Both the position numbers and the translations under genes were made by a program. Positions 1 to 7,670 of a stretch of 64,000 nt of DNA are shown here, one piece after another (the first letter of the stretch is position 1; each line of letters opens with the position of its first letter). Origin of the DNA: DASPWW01 sp963803425 (GTDB taxonomy: Bacteria > Actinomycetota > Thermoleophilia > Solirubrobacterales > 70-9); the NCBI GenBank assembly GCA_963803425.1, contig CAWDMA010000001.1, positions 1,930,963 through 1,994,962 of the forward strand, read 5' to 3'. The notes under the pieces are model-generated. The model saw only the letters and a list, made by a program, of their open reading frames with translations, was not told where the DNA came from and did not search any database.

Positions 1-1237
1 GCTCCTCGCCCAACAGCCCGTCGCGGCCCGAGGAGCGGAGCCGCTCCAGCAGCACCTCCGGCTCGACCCCTTCGTGCTCGGCGGAGTGCCGGAGCGCATC
101 GACCAGCTCGGAGTCGGGAACCTCGATCGACTCCGCGTCGGCGATCGCCGCCAGCACCGCTTCCCGCTTCAGCGCCTGCTCGGCCTCCGGCTTCGCCTCG
201 GCGATCAGCTCCTCGCGAGTTCTGTTCTGCATCTGCAGATAGACGTCGGAGGAGATCCCGCGGGCCTCCAGGGAGCGCTCCACCCGCCCCCACATGTCGG
301 TGGCGCGAGACTCGATCACGTCCGCAGGCACCTCGACCCTCGCCTCGGCCACCGCCGCGTCCACCGCCGACTCGCGGAAATCGTCCTCGGCGCGGGCGTC
401 GAGCGCCGCCTTGATCCGCGACTCGATGTCGCCGCGGAGCTCGTCGAGGGTGTCGAACTCCGACGCCTCGGCGGCGAACTCGTCGTCGAGCTCTGGCAGC
501 CGCTTCTCGCGCACCTCCTTCACGTCCACCTTGAAGACCGCGTCGTTACCGGCCAGCCGCTCCGGCTGGTAGTCGTCGGGGAAATGGACCTCGACGTCCC
601 GAGAGTCGCTCGCCTCGGTGCCGCGGAGCGCCTCGTCGAAGCCGTCCAGGAGCCCCTCGGCCCCGAGCTCGAGCAGGAAGTCATGTGCCTCTCCGCCGTC
701 GAATTGCTCGCCGTCGATCTCGCCGTGGTAATCGACGAGCAGGAAGTCTCCGTCGGCGGCCGGCCGCTCCACCGGGTTCAGGCTCGCGAAGCCTTCGCGG
801 AGCCGGTCGAGCTCTCCCTGGAGGGCGTCGGCCGGGACCTCGGGCTCGACCCGGCCCACCTCGAGCCCGCGGTACTCGCCGAGCTCGGCACCCGGCCGCA
901 CCGAGACCTCGATCGAGAAGCTCAGCGGCTCGCCCTCCGCGGGCATCGCGGTCAGATTCAGCTTTGGATCGCCGACCGGGATCACCCCGGCCTCGAGCAG
1001 GGCCCGCTCGTACCACTCGGGAAGCGCCTCGCGGAGCGCCTCTTCCATCACCGCCTCGCGGCCGACGCGCTGGATCACGACCTCGGCCGGGACCTTTCCC
1101 TTCCGAAAGCCGGGCATTTTCATCTCGCTGCCGAGGCCGCGCGCGGCCCGCTGCAACCGCTTGTCGACGTCGGCCGCGTCGACGTCGACCTCGACGCGCA
1201 CCTTCGAGTCGTCCAGCTCCTGAACAGATGTCTTCAT
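1..1237 (-). CDS. tig: Trigger factor (3' end outside window)
   Basis: Ribosome-associated chaperone and peptidyl-prolyl isomerase that binds nascent chains. The ATG at 1237 opens a frame of 412 codons to the window edge with no stop. The N-terminal ribosome-binding domain contains the GFRKGKVP signature, followed by an FKBP-type domain at about residues 163-250 (VDYHGEIDGEQFDGG) and a long helical C-terminal domain rich in Glu and Ala. Family length is 430-480 residues, so only the last few dozen are missing. It stands alone; in many bacteria clpP follows it, which would lie outside the window. Confidence 0.95.
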   Translation of the reverse strand, partial: MKTSVQELDDSKVRVEVDVDAADVDKRLQRAARGLGSEMKMPGFRKGKVPAEVVIQRVGREAVMEEALREALPEWYERALLEAGVIPVGDPKLNLTAMPAEGEPLSFSIEVSVRPGAELGEYRGLEVGRVEPEVPADALQGELDRLREGFASLNPVERPAADGDFLLVDYHGEIDGEQFDGGEAHDFLLELGAEGLLDGFDEALRGTEASDSRDVEVHFPDDYQPERLAGNDAVFKVDVKEVREKRLPELDDEFAAEASEFDTLDELRGDIESRIKAALDARAEDDFRESAVDAAVAEARVEVPADVIESRATDMWGRVERSLEARGISSDVYLQMQNRTREELIAEAKPEAEQALKREAVLAAIADAESIEVPDSELVDALRHSAEHEGVEPEVLLERLRSSGRDGLLGEE

Positions 1238-1385
1238 GCCGACAACCCTACGCGCCTGGGCGCCGGCGGCTCGCCGCGGAGATCAGGGCGGCGCCGAGGT
1301 CGAGCGCGAAAGCAACCACCCGGCCCACCGGCCCGGTCAGCAGCCAGGCTCCGATCCGCTCCGGGCCGCGCACCTCACCCGCCCC

Positions 1386-2876
1386 TCAGTTCGAGGCCGC
1401 GTAGCCGAGGATGGAGCGGTCGATCAGCCACTCCACGGGGGCATGGTCGTCCGTGTACACCGTGCCGCCGTCGAGCCGAGGCCCGATCCGCGCCGCCGTT
1501 TGGCGCGCCGGCTCTCGCAGCCCCGGCGGGAGCTCCGGGATCCGCTTCTCGAGCAGCTCCCCGGACGCCCTCGCCTCGGTCCCGACCAGGAGCGTGCTGC
1601 TGGACACGATCGGGTCGCGGATCACGGTCGGGAACACATCGGACATCGTCCTCCCCAGAACGCGCTCGAGATCGTCGTTCCCCGGAGCGTGTGCGGCGTT
1701 GACTATCACCACCCCGCCCGGCGCGAGCCGGTCCCTGGCGAGCTCGAAGAACTCGCGCGTGGTCAGGTAGAACGGGATGTAGGGCTGCCGGTACGCGTCG
1801 ACCATGATCACGTCGTAGCCGCCCTTGCTGGCGCGCAGCCACGGCCGGGCGTCCTCGTTATGCACGCGGAGGTTCGGGTTGTGGAGATCGAAGTAGCGCC
1901 GCCCGATCTCGGTCAGCTCGCCGTCCAGCTCTACGCCGTCCACGATCGTGTCGGGGAAGTAGTGGCCGTAGGCCCGCGCGGTGGTCCCCGCCGCGTTGCC
2001 GAGGATCGCGATCTTCTCGGGGTCGCGGGTGAGCCCCGCGAACGGGAGCACCAGGTAGTCGTCCCACACGTCGCCGGAGAGGTAGCTCCACGGCCGGTAC
2101 AGGGAGTGGGCCGCCAGGCCCTCGTTCAGCTCCAGGGCCCGCTCGCCGTCCGCCTCCTGGACCACCCGGGCGTACTGGAACTCGGTCTCGGTCTCGTAGA
2201 TCACCCTGCCGCGATCGGTCGCCTTCACCGTCGCGACCGGGATCGCGATCGCCGCGGCGAGCGCCGCCGGGACGGCTGCGTATCTCCACCCGAGGCCGAC
2301 CGCGGCAACCAGCCCCACCGCCAGCGCGAAGCACAGGAAGGTGCGCTGCGTCCCCACCAACGGGATCAGGACGAGCGCCGACAGCCACGTTCCCAGCAGC
2401 GATCCCGCGGTCGAGACCGCGTACAGGCGCCCGGCGACCCGGCCGGCGTGCTCGACGTCGGGAACGGCGAGCCGGATCGCGTATGGGGAGGCAGCGCCGA
2501 GCATCATCACCGGGACGGCGACCAGGACGAGCACGCCGAGCAGCGAGCCGACGAACGCTCCGGCCGAGATCTCGTCGAGCGCGTCCACCGAGACGTGGAG
2601 CAGCGGCTGAGCGACGAACGGGATCGCCGCGAGCAGCGCCGCGGCGCCGAGCACCAGCAGGCACAGCCCCCGCATGTCCGGGTAGCGATCCCCGATCCGC
2701 CCGCCCAGCCAGTACCCGACCGACAGCGCCACCAGCACGACCCCGATCGTGTTCGCCCACACGATCGTCGAGGCGCCGAAGAACGGCGCGATCAGCCGCG
2801 CCGCGGCGATCTCGGCGCCGAGGCTCGCGGCCCCGACGACGAAGATGAACACGTACAGGAACCGGTTAGTCCCCAT
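1386..2876 (-). CDS. Fused MFS transporter / spermidine synthase-like protein
   Basis: 496 residues. The N-terminal ~220 residues are a chain of hydrophobic helices (FIFVVGAASLGAEIAAARL at the start, as in this fused family). The C-terminal half is a Rossmann methyltransferase-like spermidine synthase fold with GNAAGTTARAYGHYFP and VDGVELDGELTEIGRRYF, then the acidic DVIMVDAYRQPYIPFYLTT segment. Proteins of this architecture are common in Actinobacteria and their substrate is not established, so true spermidine synthase activity is not claimed. ATG start at 2876; no strong Shine-Dalgarno sequence is visible. Confidence 0.85.
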   Translation of the reverse strand: MGTNRFLYVFIFVVGAASLGAEIAAARLIAPFFGASTIVWANTIGVVLVALSVGYWLGGRIGDRYPDMRGLCLLVLGAAALLAAIPFVAQPLLHVSVDALDEISAGAFVGSLLGVLVLVAVPVMMLGAASPYAIRLAVPDVEHAGRVAGRLYAVSTAGSLLGTWLSALVLIPLVGTQRTFLCFALAVGLVAAVGLGWRYAAVPAALAAAIAIPVATVKATDRGRVIYETETEFQYARVVQEADGERALELNEGLAAHSLYRPWSYLSGDVWDDYLVLPFAGLTRDPEKIAILGNAAGTTARAYGHYFPDTIVDGVELDGELTEIGRRYFDLHNPNLRVHNEDARPWLRASKGGYDVIMVDAYRQPYIPFYLTTREFFELARDRLAPGGVVIVNAAHAPGNDDLERVLGRTMSDVFPTVIRDPIVSSSTLLVGTEARASGELLEKRIPELPPGLREPARQTAARIGPRLDGGTVYTDDHAPVEWLIDRSILGYAASN

Positions 2877-2896
2877 CCAGGTTCACTCTCGCGACC

Positions 2897-2915
2897 TGCT
2901 CGGCTTTGCGTCCGC
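2897..2915 (+). repeat. Dispersed 19-bp intergenic repeat, copy 1
   Basis: This 19-mer lies between genes and matches the copy at 58084-58102 at 17 of 19 positions and the copy at 4757-4775 at 16 of 19. The shared core is GCGTCCGC. Role unknown. Confidence 0.4.
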
Positions 2916-3034
2916 CGTCGCGGCCTCCCTGCGCGGATCGAACATCCTGCTCAGCGTACCTGCGTCCGCCTGCCGCCCCGGGATCACGGGCAGGCGACGG
3001 CGCGATGCGGTTTTTCGGGCACCCGACGATCGAT

Positions 3035-3063
3035 TTGACTTCGATCGAAACGGCTGATAAATC
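3035..3063 (+). promoter_or_regulatory. Candidate promoter for the Lys-rich protein gene
   Basis: TTGACT at 3035-3040 is followed after 17 bases by TAAATC (3058-3063). The -35 is good and the -10 weak. It lies about 80 bases ahead of the TTG start of the downstream gene. Confidence 0.35.
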
Positions 3064-3142
3064 ATCGTGCGGACAGTCGGGGCCGACGACCGACCGGGAC
3101 GGTCGACGCGTCGGATGCGGGACGATCAAAGGAGGGAACACC

Positions 3143-3508
3143 TTGTCGGTCATACACGCGAGCCGCAGGAGAGCGGCGATTGCGACGTGCGCAGCGGTGG
3201 CGGGTATCGCGCTCCTCGCCGGTCTGGGCCCCGGGCCCGCGGCGAACGCGGCCGCCCCGAGTGGCACTGACGACGCCAAGTGTCAGCAGGCCCAGCAGAA
3301 CGTCGCCGACCAGAAGGCGAAGAAGCAGAAGGCGAAGAAGAAGTACAAGAAGGCTAAGAAGAACGGCACCAAGAAGCAGAAGAGCAAGGCGAAGAAGAAG
3401 CTCACGAACGCCAAGAACGGCCTCGCCGGGGCCGAGAGCAAGGAAGAGCAGGCCTGCGGCGGCGGCTCCCACGGCAAGCCTGACAAGCCCGAGCGGCCGA
3501 CGCACTAG
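3143..3508 (+). CDS. Small Lys-rich exported protein, unknown function
   Basis: 121 residues from a TTG start chosen because AAAGGAGGGA lies just upstream with ideal spacing. Residues 1-40 look like a signal peptide (basic n-region, hydrophobic core, cleavage after GPAANA). The mature part has two cysteines flanking a highly basic Lys/Ala/Gln helix with runs such as KAKKQKAKKKYKKAKK, probably coiled coil, and a Gly/His/Pro-rich tail. No catalytic motif is visible. An exported polycation could bind cell-wall polymers or nucleic acid, but this is speculation. Frame and ribosome-binding site make it a convincing gene; I do not recognise the family. Confidence 0.7.
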   Translation: MSVIHASRRRAAIATCAAVAGIALLAGLGPGPAANAAAPSGTDDAKCQQAQQNVADQKAKKQKAKKKYKKAKKNGTKKQKSKAKKKLTNAKNGLAGAESKEEQACGGGSHGKPDKPERPTH

Positions 3509-3565
3509 CGAGGGCGCGGCACGCAGGTTGAGGCGGGGCGGCCTACTCTCGCCGCGGAGCGCGAG

Positions 3566-4210
3566 CTAGGCTGCCCCGCCACTTTCGTCGAGGGCGCCCT
3601 CGAGCTCCAGCAGGAAGCGCTTCACCTCGGGGCCGCCACCGTAGTTCCCGATCGCGCCGCCGGCGCGGACCACGCGATGGCACGGGACGACGATCGGGAT
3701 CGGGTTCGAGCCGCACGCCGATCCCGCCGCGCGCTGCGCCCGCGGCCGCCCGGCCCGATCCGCGAGCTCGGAGTACGTGACGGTCCTCCCGTACGGCACC
3801 CGGGAGAGCGTCTTCAGCGCGTCGAGCCGGAATCCGTGGCTGAGCCGGCGGTCGAGCGGGATGTCGAAGCTCCGCCTCGCGCCGGCGAAATACTCGTCGA
3901 GCTCCCGCCGGGTGTCGTCGAGCCCGGCCGGTGCCTCCAACACCCGGGGCGAGAGCTCCCGGGCAAGCCGCTCGAGCACCGAGTCGGAGTCCTCGCTCTC
4001 GAACGCCACCCGGACGAGTCCGCGCGGCGTCGTCGCGAGCAGCAGCGAGCCGACCGGGCTGTCGGTGGTCGCGTACGCGACGTCGAGCAGGCCCTTCGCG
4101 GCAGCGCGCTCGGCGAGCCGCGCGGCGTTCGCCGCGGCGTCGTCGTCGGCGCCGGGAGAGCTCGCGCGCAGCGCCTTCTCCACCGCGGCGATCGAGGCGT
4201 CTGAGCTCAT
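3566..4210 (-). CDS. ogt: Methylated-DNA--[protein]-cysteine S-methyltransferase
   Basis: Suicide repair enzyme that transfers the alkyl group of O6-alkylguanine in DNA to its own cysteine. 214 residues. The active-site PCHRV motif is at residues 176-180 (Cys177). It is preceded by the helix-turn-helix region with PYGRTVTYSELADRAGRP, and IGNYGGG follows. The ATG at 4210 overlaps the stop codon of the sigma-factor gene upstream (ATGA), so the two are translationally coupled. The N-terminal ~45 residues are Ala-rich and not part of the conserved domain. Confidence 0.92.
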   Translation of the reverse strand: MSSDASIAAVEKALRASSPGADDDAAANAARLAERAAAKGLLDVAYATTDSPVGSLLLATTPRGLVRVAFESEDSDSVLERLARELSPRVLEAPAGLDDTRRELDEYFAGARRSFDIPLDRRLSHGFRLDALKTLSRVPYGRTVTYSELADRAGRPRAQRAAGSACGSNPIPIVVPCHRVVRAGGAIGNYGGGPEVKRFLLELEGALDESGGAA

Positions 4211-4695
4211 CGGTCCTCCTCCGTCGTGGTGACCTCGGCGCGGAGCGCCTCCAGCGCATCGTGGACGCGCCGGCGCGCGGCTCCCTCGGAGCACTCGAGC
4301 GCCTCGCCGATCTCGCGGTAGGGCAGCTCGCCCGCGAACCGGAGCGCCACCGCGGCGCGCTGCCCGTCCGGGAGCTCCGCGACCCGGCCCCACACCTCGC
4401 CGCCGAGCCCGTTCGAGTTGGCGTCCGCCGACCCGGGATCCGGGTCGGCGACCGGCTCCGCCCGCCGCGCCGCTCCCCGGTGGTGGTCGATCGCCTTGTT
4501 GCGGGCGATCGTCAACACCCAGGAGCGCAGGTTCCGGTCCCTTGCGTGCGGATACGCCCGCAGGGCGGCGAGGAAGGTCTCCTGGAAGCAGTCGTCCGCG
4601 TCCGTGGGGCCGACCATCGCCCGCAGGAAGGCGAGCACCGGTGCCCGGTGCTCGTCGAGGAAGACCTGGAAGGGCGGTCGCTCCGCGGTGCTCAT
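4207..4695 (-). CDS. RNA polymerase sigma factor, sigma-70/ECF type
   Basis: 162 residues with region 2 at about 10-75 (DADDCFQETFLAAL, then LRSWVLTIARNKAIDHHR) and region 4 at about 105-155 (LPDGQRAAVALRFAGELPYREIGEALECSEGAARRRVHDAL). It should direct RNA polymerase to a small regulon. No anti-sigma gene sits beside it; instead it overlaps ogt by four bases. I chose the ATG at 4695; an in-frame GTG lies nine bases further upstream. TATATG lies about ten bases ahead of the ATG, so the transcript would have a very short leader. Confidence 0.88.
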   Translation of the reverse strand: MSTAERPPFQVFLDEHRAPVLAFLRAMVGPTDADDCFQETFLAALRAYPHARDRNLRSWVLTIARNKAIDHHRGAARRAEPVADPDPGSADANSNGLGGEVWGRVAELPDGQRAAVALRFAGELPYREIGEALECSEGAARRRVHDALEALRAEVTTTEEDR

Positions 4696-4756
4696 CGCGT
4701 CCACACATATAAAACGACCGGAGGCGCGGGGTTGTGAGGGAGCGAGGCCGGCGGCT

Positions 4757-4775
4757 TGCCCCGCTTCGCGTCCGC
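4757..4775 (+). repeat. Dispersed 19-bp intergenic repeat, copy 2
   Basis: Matches the copy at 58084-58102 at 18 of 19 positions, including an unbroken CCGCTTCGCGTCCGC. It lies between the DUF2283 gene and the sigma-factor gene. Confidence 0.4.
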
Positions 4776-4785
4776 CGCCGCCGGG

Positions 4786-5094
4786 TCAGCCTTCGCCGGA
4801 GCGGATCGCCGCCTCGATCCCCTGCACGCGGACGAGATCGCCGGATGGGAGCGTCAGCTTCACGGCGCCGTCGCGGTCGAGCCTCTCCCGGGGGTTGTTG
4901 AGGATCACCCCGAACAGCTCGCCGCGCTCGTCGAACCGCAGCACGTCGTCCTCCGGTGTCACCGAGCGCGTCCCCGGGCGGGGGACCTCGATGGACGCGT
5001 ACAGGACATCGCTCGGACCGTCGTACGTGACATGGGTGAACGTGAACCGACCGGCGCGGATGCTCACCGGCCTACGAATAGCAAGCTCGGACAC
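4786..5094 (-). CDS. DUF2283-like small protein
   Basis: Up to 102 residues. The segment VTYDGPSDVLYASI followed by DDVLRFDERGELFGVILNNPRERL matches the beta-strand pattern of DUF2283 proteins (x-YD-x-x-x-D-x-LY, then G-x-x-x-G-[IV]-x-[IV]). Function is unknown in the family. The start may be GTG at 5094 or the in-frame GTG at 5067, which would put the domain nearer the N terminus. It is divergent from the subtilase gene. Confidence 0.6.
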   Translation of the reverse strand: MSELAIRRPVSIRAGRFTFTHVTYDGPSDVLYASIEVPRPGTRSVTPEDDVLRFDERGELFGVILNNPRERLDRDGAVKLTLPSGDLVRVQGIEAAIRSGEG

Positions 5095-5162
5095 GCGGCC
5101 ACGGACGAGTCCGGCGAGGGTAAGGTGGACCGATCAGGGCTTCTTGCGCAATCGCGATCGCG

Positions 5163-7190
5163 GTGCTGCTCGGGGCGCTCACAGCAGGGCCCGCAAGCGC
5201 ACAGCCGCCGGCGCCCACCGACAAGCTCGACGCCGCCGTCGCGGCGGTCGCAAGCGCGGAGCCCGGCGAGCGCCGCGATGTCGCGTCCGCGAACGCGCTC
5301 GAGGTCCGCGGCGGCCGGGTGGTCGTGGAGCTGCGCGCGCGGCGGGCTCGCACAGCCGACGCGATCGAGCGGGTCCGGGACCTGGGCGGCCGGGTGGGCT
5401 CGTCCGTTCCCGGGATAGTGGAGGCGTTCGTGCCGCCGGCGGCGCTGGCCGATCTGGCTCGGATGCCGTCGGTGACCCGCCTCGGGGCCACCGCCCCCCG
5501 CAGCCTGGACGCGGTCACCGGCCAGGGGGTCGCGGACACGGGCGCGAACGCCGCGCACGCCGCCGGCATCGACGGCACCGGGGTGAAGGTCGGCGTGGTC
5601 GACGCGGGCTTCGGCGGCCTCGGCACGGCGATCGCGTCGGGCGAGTTGCCGGGCAACGTGCAGACGCTGAACCTGTGCTCGAACATCAGCTCCAGCACCC
5701 ATGGAACCGCGGTCTCGGAGATCGTCCACGAGATGGCGCCGGGCGCCAGGATGCTTCTGATCTGCACCGACACCAGCGCCGACCTCCCCGCCGCCGTCCA
5801 GGCGCTCCTCGACCAGGGTGTGCGGGTCGTGAACGAGTCGCTGAGCTACTACCAGTCGAGCCGCGGCGACGGCTCCGGTGGGCCCGGTACCCCGGACGAC
5901 GCCGTCGAGCGCGCCCGCGCCGCCGGGATCTTCTGGGCGAACTCGGCCGGGAACTCGGCGATGCAGCACTGGAGCGGCAAGTACAACCCCGGCACGGGCA
6001 GCACCGGCAGGCACGACTGGACAGCCGGCGACGAGGGCAACAACGTGACGATCCCGGTCGGAGCACGCGATTGCTTCCACCTGAAGTGGGACTCGTGGCC
6101 GGTCACGAGCCAGAACTTCAACCTGCGGCTGGAGACATCCGGCGGGGCGTTCGTGGTCCAGACAACCGAGGTCGAGGACGGGAACGATCCCCCGGTCGAA
6201 TCGCTGTGCTACACGAATCCCGGTCCGGGAACCGGGTTCCAGCTCGTCGTCACACGAATCGCCCCGACGAGCACGACTCCTCGGCTCGACCTCTTCTCCC
6301 CCGACGCCAGCCTCGAGCACCGGGTGGCGGCGGGCAGCGTCACCGAGCCCGGCTCGGCGCCGGAGGCCGTCGCGATCGGCGCGTACTGCTTCGCCACACA
6401 CGCGTTGCAGCCCTACAGCTCCCAGGGCCCGACGATCGACGGGCGCCGCAAGCCCGACCTGTCGGGGCCGGATCGCGTCTCGACCACCACCCGGGGCCCG
6501 TTCACGACCTGCACGAGCGGCTCATTCGGCGGAACGTCGGCGTCCTCCCCGCACGCGGCGGGGGCCGCGGCCCTGCTGCTGCAGGGCTCCACCGCCGGCC
6601 CCGCCCGCGTCCAGCAGGCGCTCCAGAGCTCGGCCCGCGACTTCGGCCCCGCCGGTCCGGACAACGGCTTCGGGGTCGGCGGGATCCGGCTCGCCCCGGG
6701 CCAGCCCGACCTGGTGATCGACGGGGTCGGGGACGACACGCTGTCCGCGAATCCGGCCGAACAGCAGGCGAGCGCGAAGCTGAAGGTGAAGAAGCGCGGC
6801 AAGAGCAAGCGGCGCCTGGCGAGGGCGGCGAAGCGCAAGCCGACGGCGAGGTTCCAGATCGCGCTGCAGGACGACGGACCGCTGCTCGGCCCGTTCGAGC
6901 TCTTCGGCGACCCGGGGACGCGGCGGCTGAAGGTCACCTACCTCGACGGCGACGGCGTCGACGTCACGGAGCAGCTCGCGACCGGGCTGTACATGCCCAG
7001 GGTGGGGCTCGGCGAGCAGGTCGGCCTGACGATGGTGGTGCAGCCGAAGCGCAAGGCGCGCAGGGGCAAGACGACCTTCAACCTCGATGTCGTCAACTCG
7101 CTGTCCCCGAACCTCGCCGACTCGGCCAGCGTTCGGGTCAAGGTGAAGGTGAAGAAGAAGAAAAAGGGCGGCAGGCACAAGCGCAGGTAG
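5163..7190 (+). CDS. Exported subtilase (S8 family serine peptidase) with basic C-terminal tail
   Basis: 675 residues counted from the GTG at 5163. The catalytic triad is intact: Asp147 in GVVDAGF, His180 in THGTAVS and Ser459 in GGTSASSPHAAG. An N-terminal propeptide-like region spans about 20-125. The C-terminal ~150 residues form beta-rich segments with strongly basic stretches (KVKKRGKSKRR, and a terminal KVKVKKKKKGG), perhaps for cell-wall attachment. From GTG the signal peptide lacks a charged n-region. A perfect one (RASCAIAIAVLLGAL) appears if translation starts at ATC 5133, which follows AAGGTGG at 5122-5128. The true start may therefore be a rare codon or a base error. Confidence 0.85.
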   Translation: MLLGALTAGPASAQPPAPTDKLDAAVAAVASAEPGERRDVASANALEVRGGRVVVELRARRARTADAIERVRDLGGRVGSSVPGIVEAFVPPAALADLARMPSVTRLGATAPRSLDAVTGQGVADTGANAAHAAGIDGTGVKVGVVDAGFGGLGTAIASGELPGNVQTLNLCSNISSSTHGTAVSEIVHEMAPGARMLLICTDTSADLPAAVQALLDQGVRVVNESLSYYQSSRGDGSGGPGTPDDAVERARAAGIFWANSAGNSAMQHWSGKYNPGTGSTGRHDWTAGDEGNNVTIPVGARDCFHLKWDSWPVTSQNFNLRLETSGGAFVVQTTEVEDGNDPPVESLCYTNPGPGTGFQLVVTRIAPTSTTPRLDLFSPDASLEHRVAAGSVTEPGSAPEAVAIGAYCFATHALQPYSSQGPTIDGRRKPDLSGPDRVSTTTRGPFTTCTSGSFGGTSASSPHAAGAAALLLQGSTAGPARVQQALQSSARDFGPAGPDNGFGVGGIRLAPGQPDLVIDGVGDDTLSANPAEQQASAKLKVKKRGKSKRRLARAAKRKPTARFQIALQDDGPLLGPFELFGDPGTRRLKVTYLDGDGVDVTEQLATGLYMPRVGLGEQVGLTMVVQPKRKARRGKTTFNLDVVNSLSPNLADSASVRVKVKVKKKKKGGRHKRR

Positions 7191-7199
7191 CCGGACATT

Positions 7200-7229
7200 G
7201 GTTTGCTAAGCTAATTAGCTAGGCAAACC
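7200..7229 (+). promoter_or_regulatory. Palindromic operator, probably for the adjacent MarR regulator
   Basis: A 30-bp dyad: GGTTTGC at 7200-7206 mirrors GCAAACC at 7223-7229, and GCTAA mirrors TTAGC at the centre, so 13 of 15 positions pair. It ends three bases before the TTG start of the MarR gene, an autorepression position. Confidence 0.7.
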
Positions 7230-7232
7230 ACT

Positions 7233-7670
7233 TTGGAGGCAACGGCCACAGACACCGAGCTCGCCGCCAGGCTGCGGCTCGCGATCACGCGGATGGCGAG
7301 GCGCCTGCGCCAAGAGGCGGGCACCGACCTCGGCCCCTCCCAGCTCGCGGCGGTGGCGACGCTCGAGCGCCACGGGCCGATGGCGCCGAGCGAGCTTGCC
7401 GCACACGAGCGGATCAAGCGCCCGACCGCGACGCGCATCCTCTCGCGGCTCGAGGCGGCCGGCCTGGTCGCGCGGATCCCCGACCCGGACGACGGGCGCG
7501 CCTCGATCGTCAGTGTGACGGTCGAGGGCAGGGCGCTGGTCCGCCGCCTGCGGCAGCGCAAGACCGCCTACCTGGCGCGCCGCCTGCAGGACCTGGCGCC
7601 CGAGGACGTCGCCGCCCTGGAGCGCGCCGCCGGCGTGCTGGAGGCGCTGCTGGAGGAGGGCGGGGAGTGA
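7233..7670 (+). CDS. MarR family transcriptional regulator
   Basis: 145 residues with the winged-helix core at about 30-105: LGPSQLAAVATLERHGPMAPSELA, then recognition helix RPTATRILSRLEAAGLVARI and the DPDDGRASIVSVT wing. MarR proteins typically bind a palindrome between themselves and a transporter gene and release it on ligand binding. Here the palindrome is immediately upstream and the MFS gene overlaps the 3' end (GTGA), so the pair is probably a ligand-induced efflux module. The TTG start leaves almost no leader; a later start is possible. Confidence 0.88.
   Translation: MEATATDTELAARLRLAITRMARRLRQEAGTDLGPSQLAAVATLERHGPMAPSELAAHERIKRPTATRILSRLEAAGLVARIPDPDDGRASIVSVTVEGRALVRRLRQRKTAYLARRLQDLAPEDVAALERAAGVLEALLEEGGE

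Noticed and set aside
74..3038. Long plus-strand open frames across trigger factor and the MFS-spermidine synthase gene
   Set aside because: They are antisense shadows of convincing minus-strand genes, with Arg/Pro/His-rich composition typical of high-GC antisense frames.
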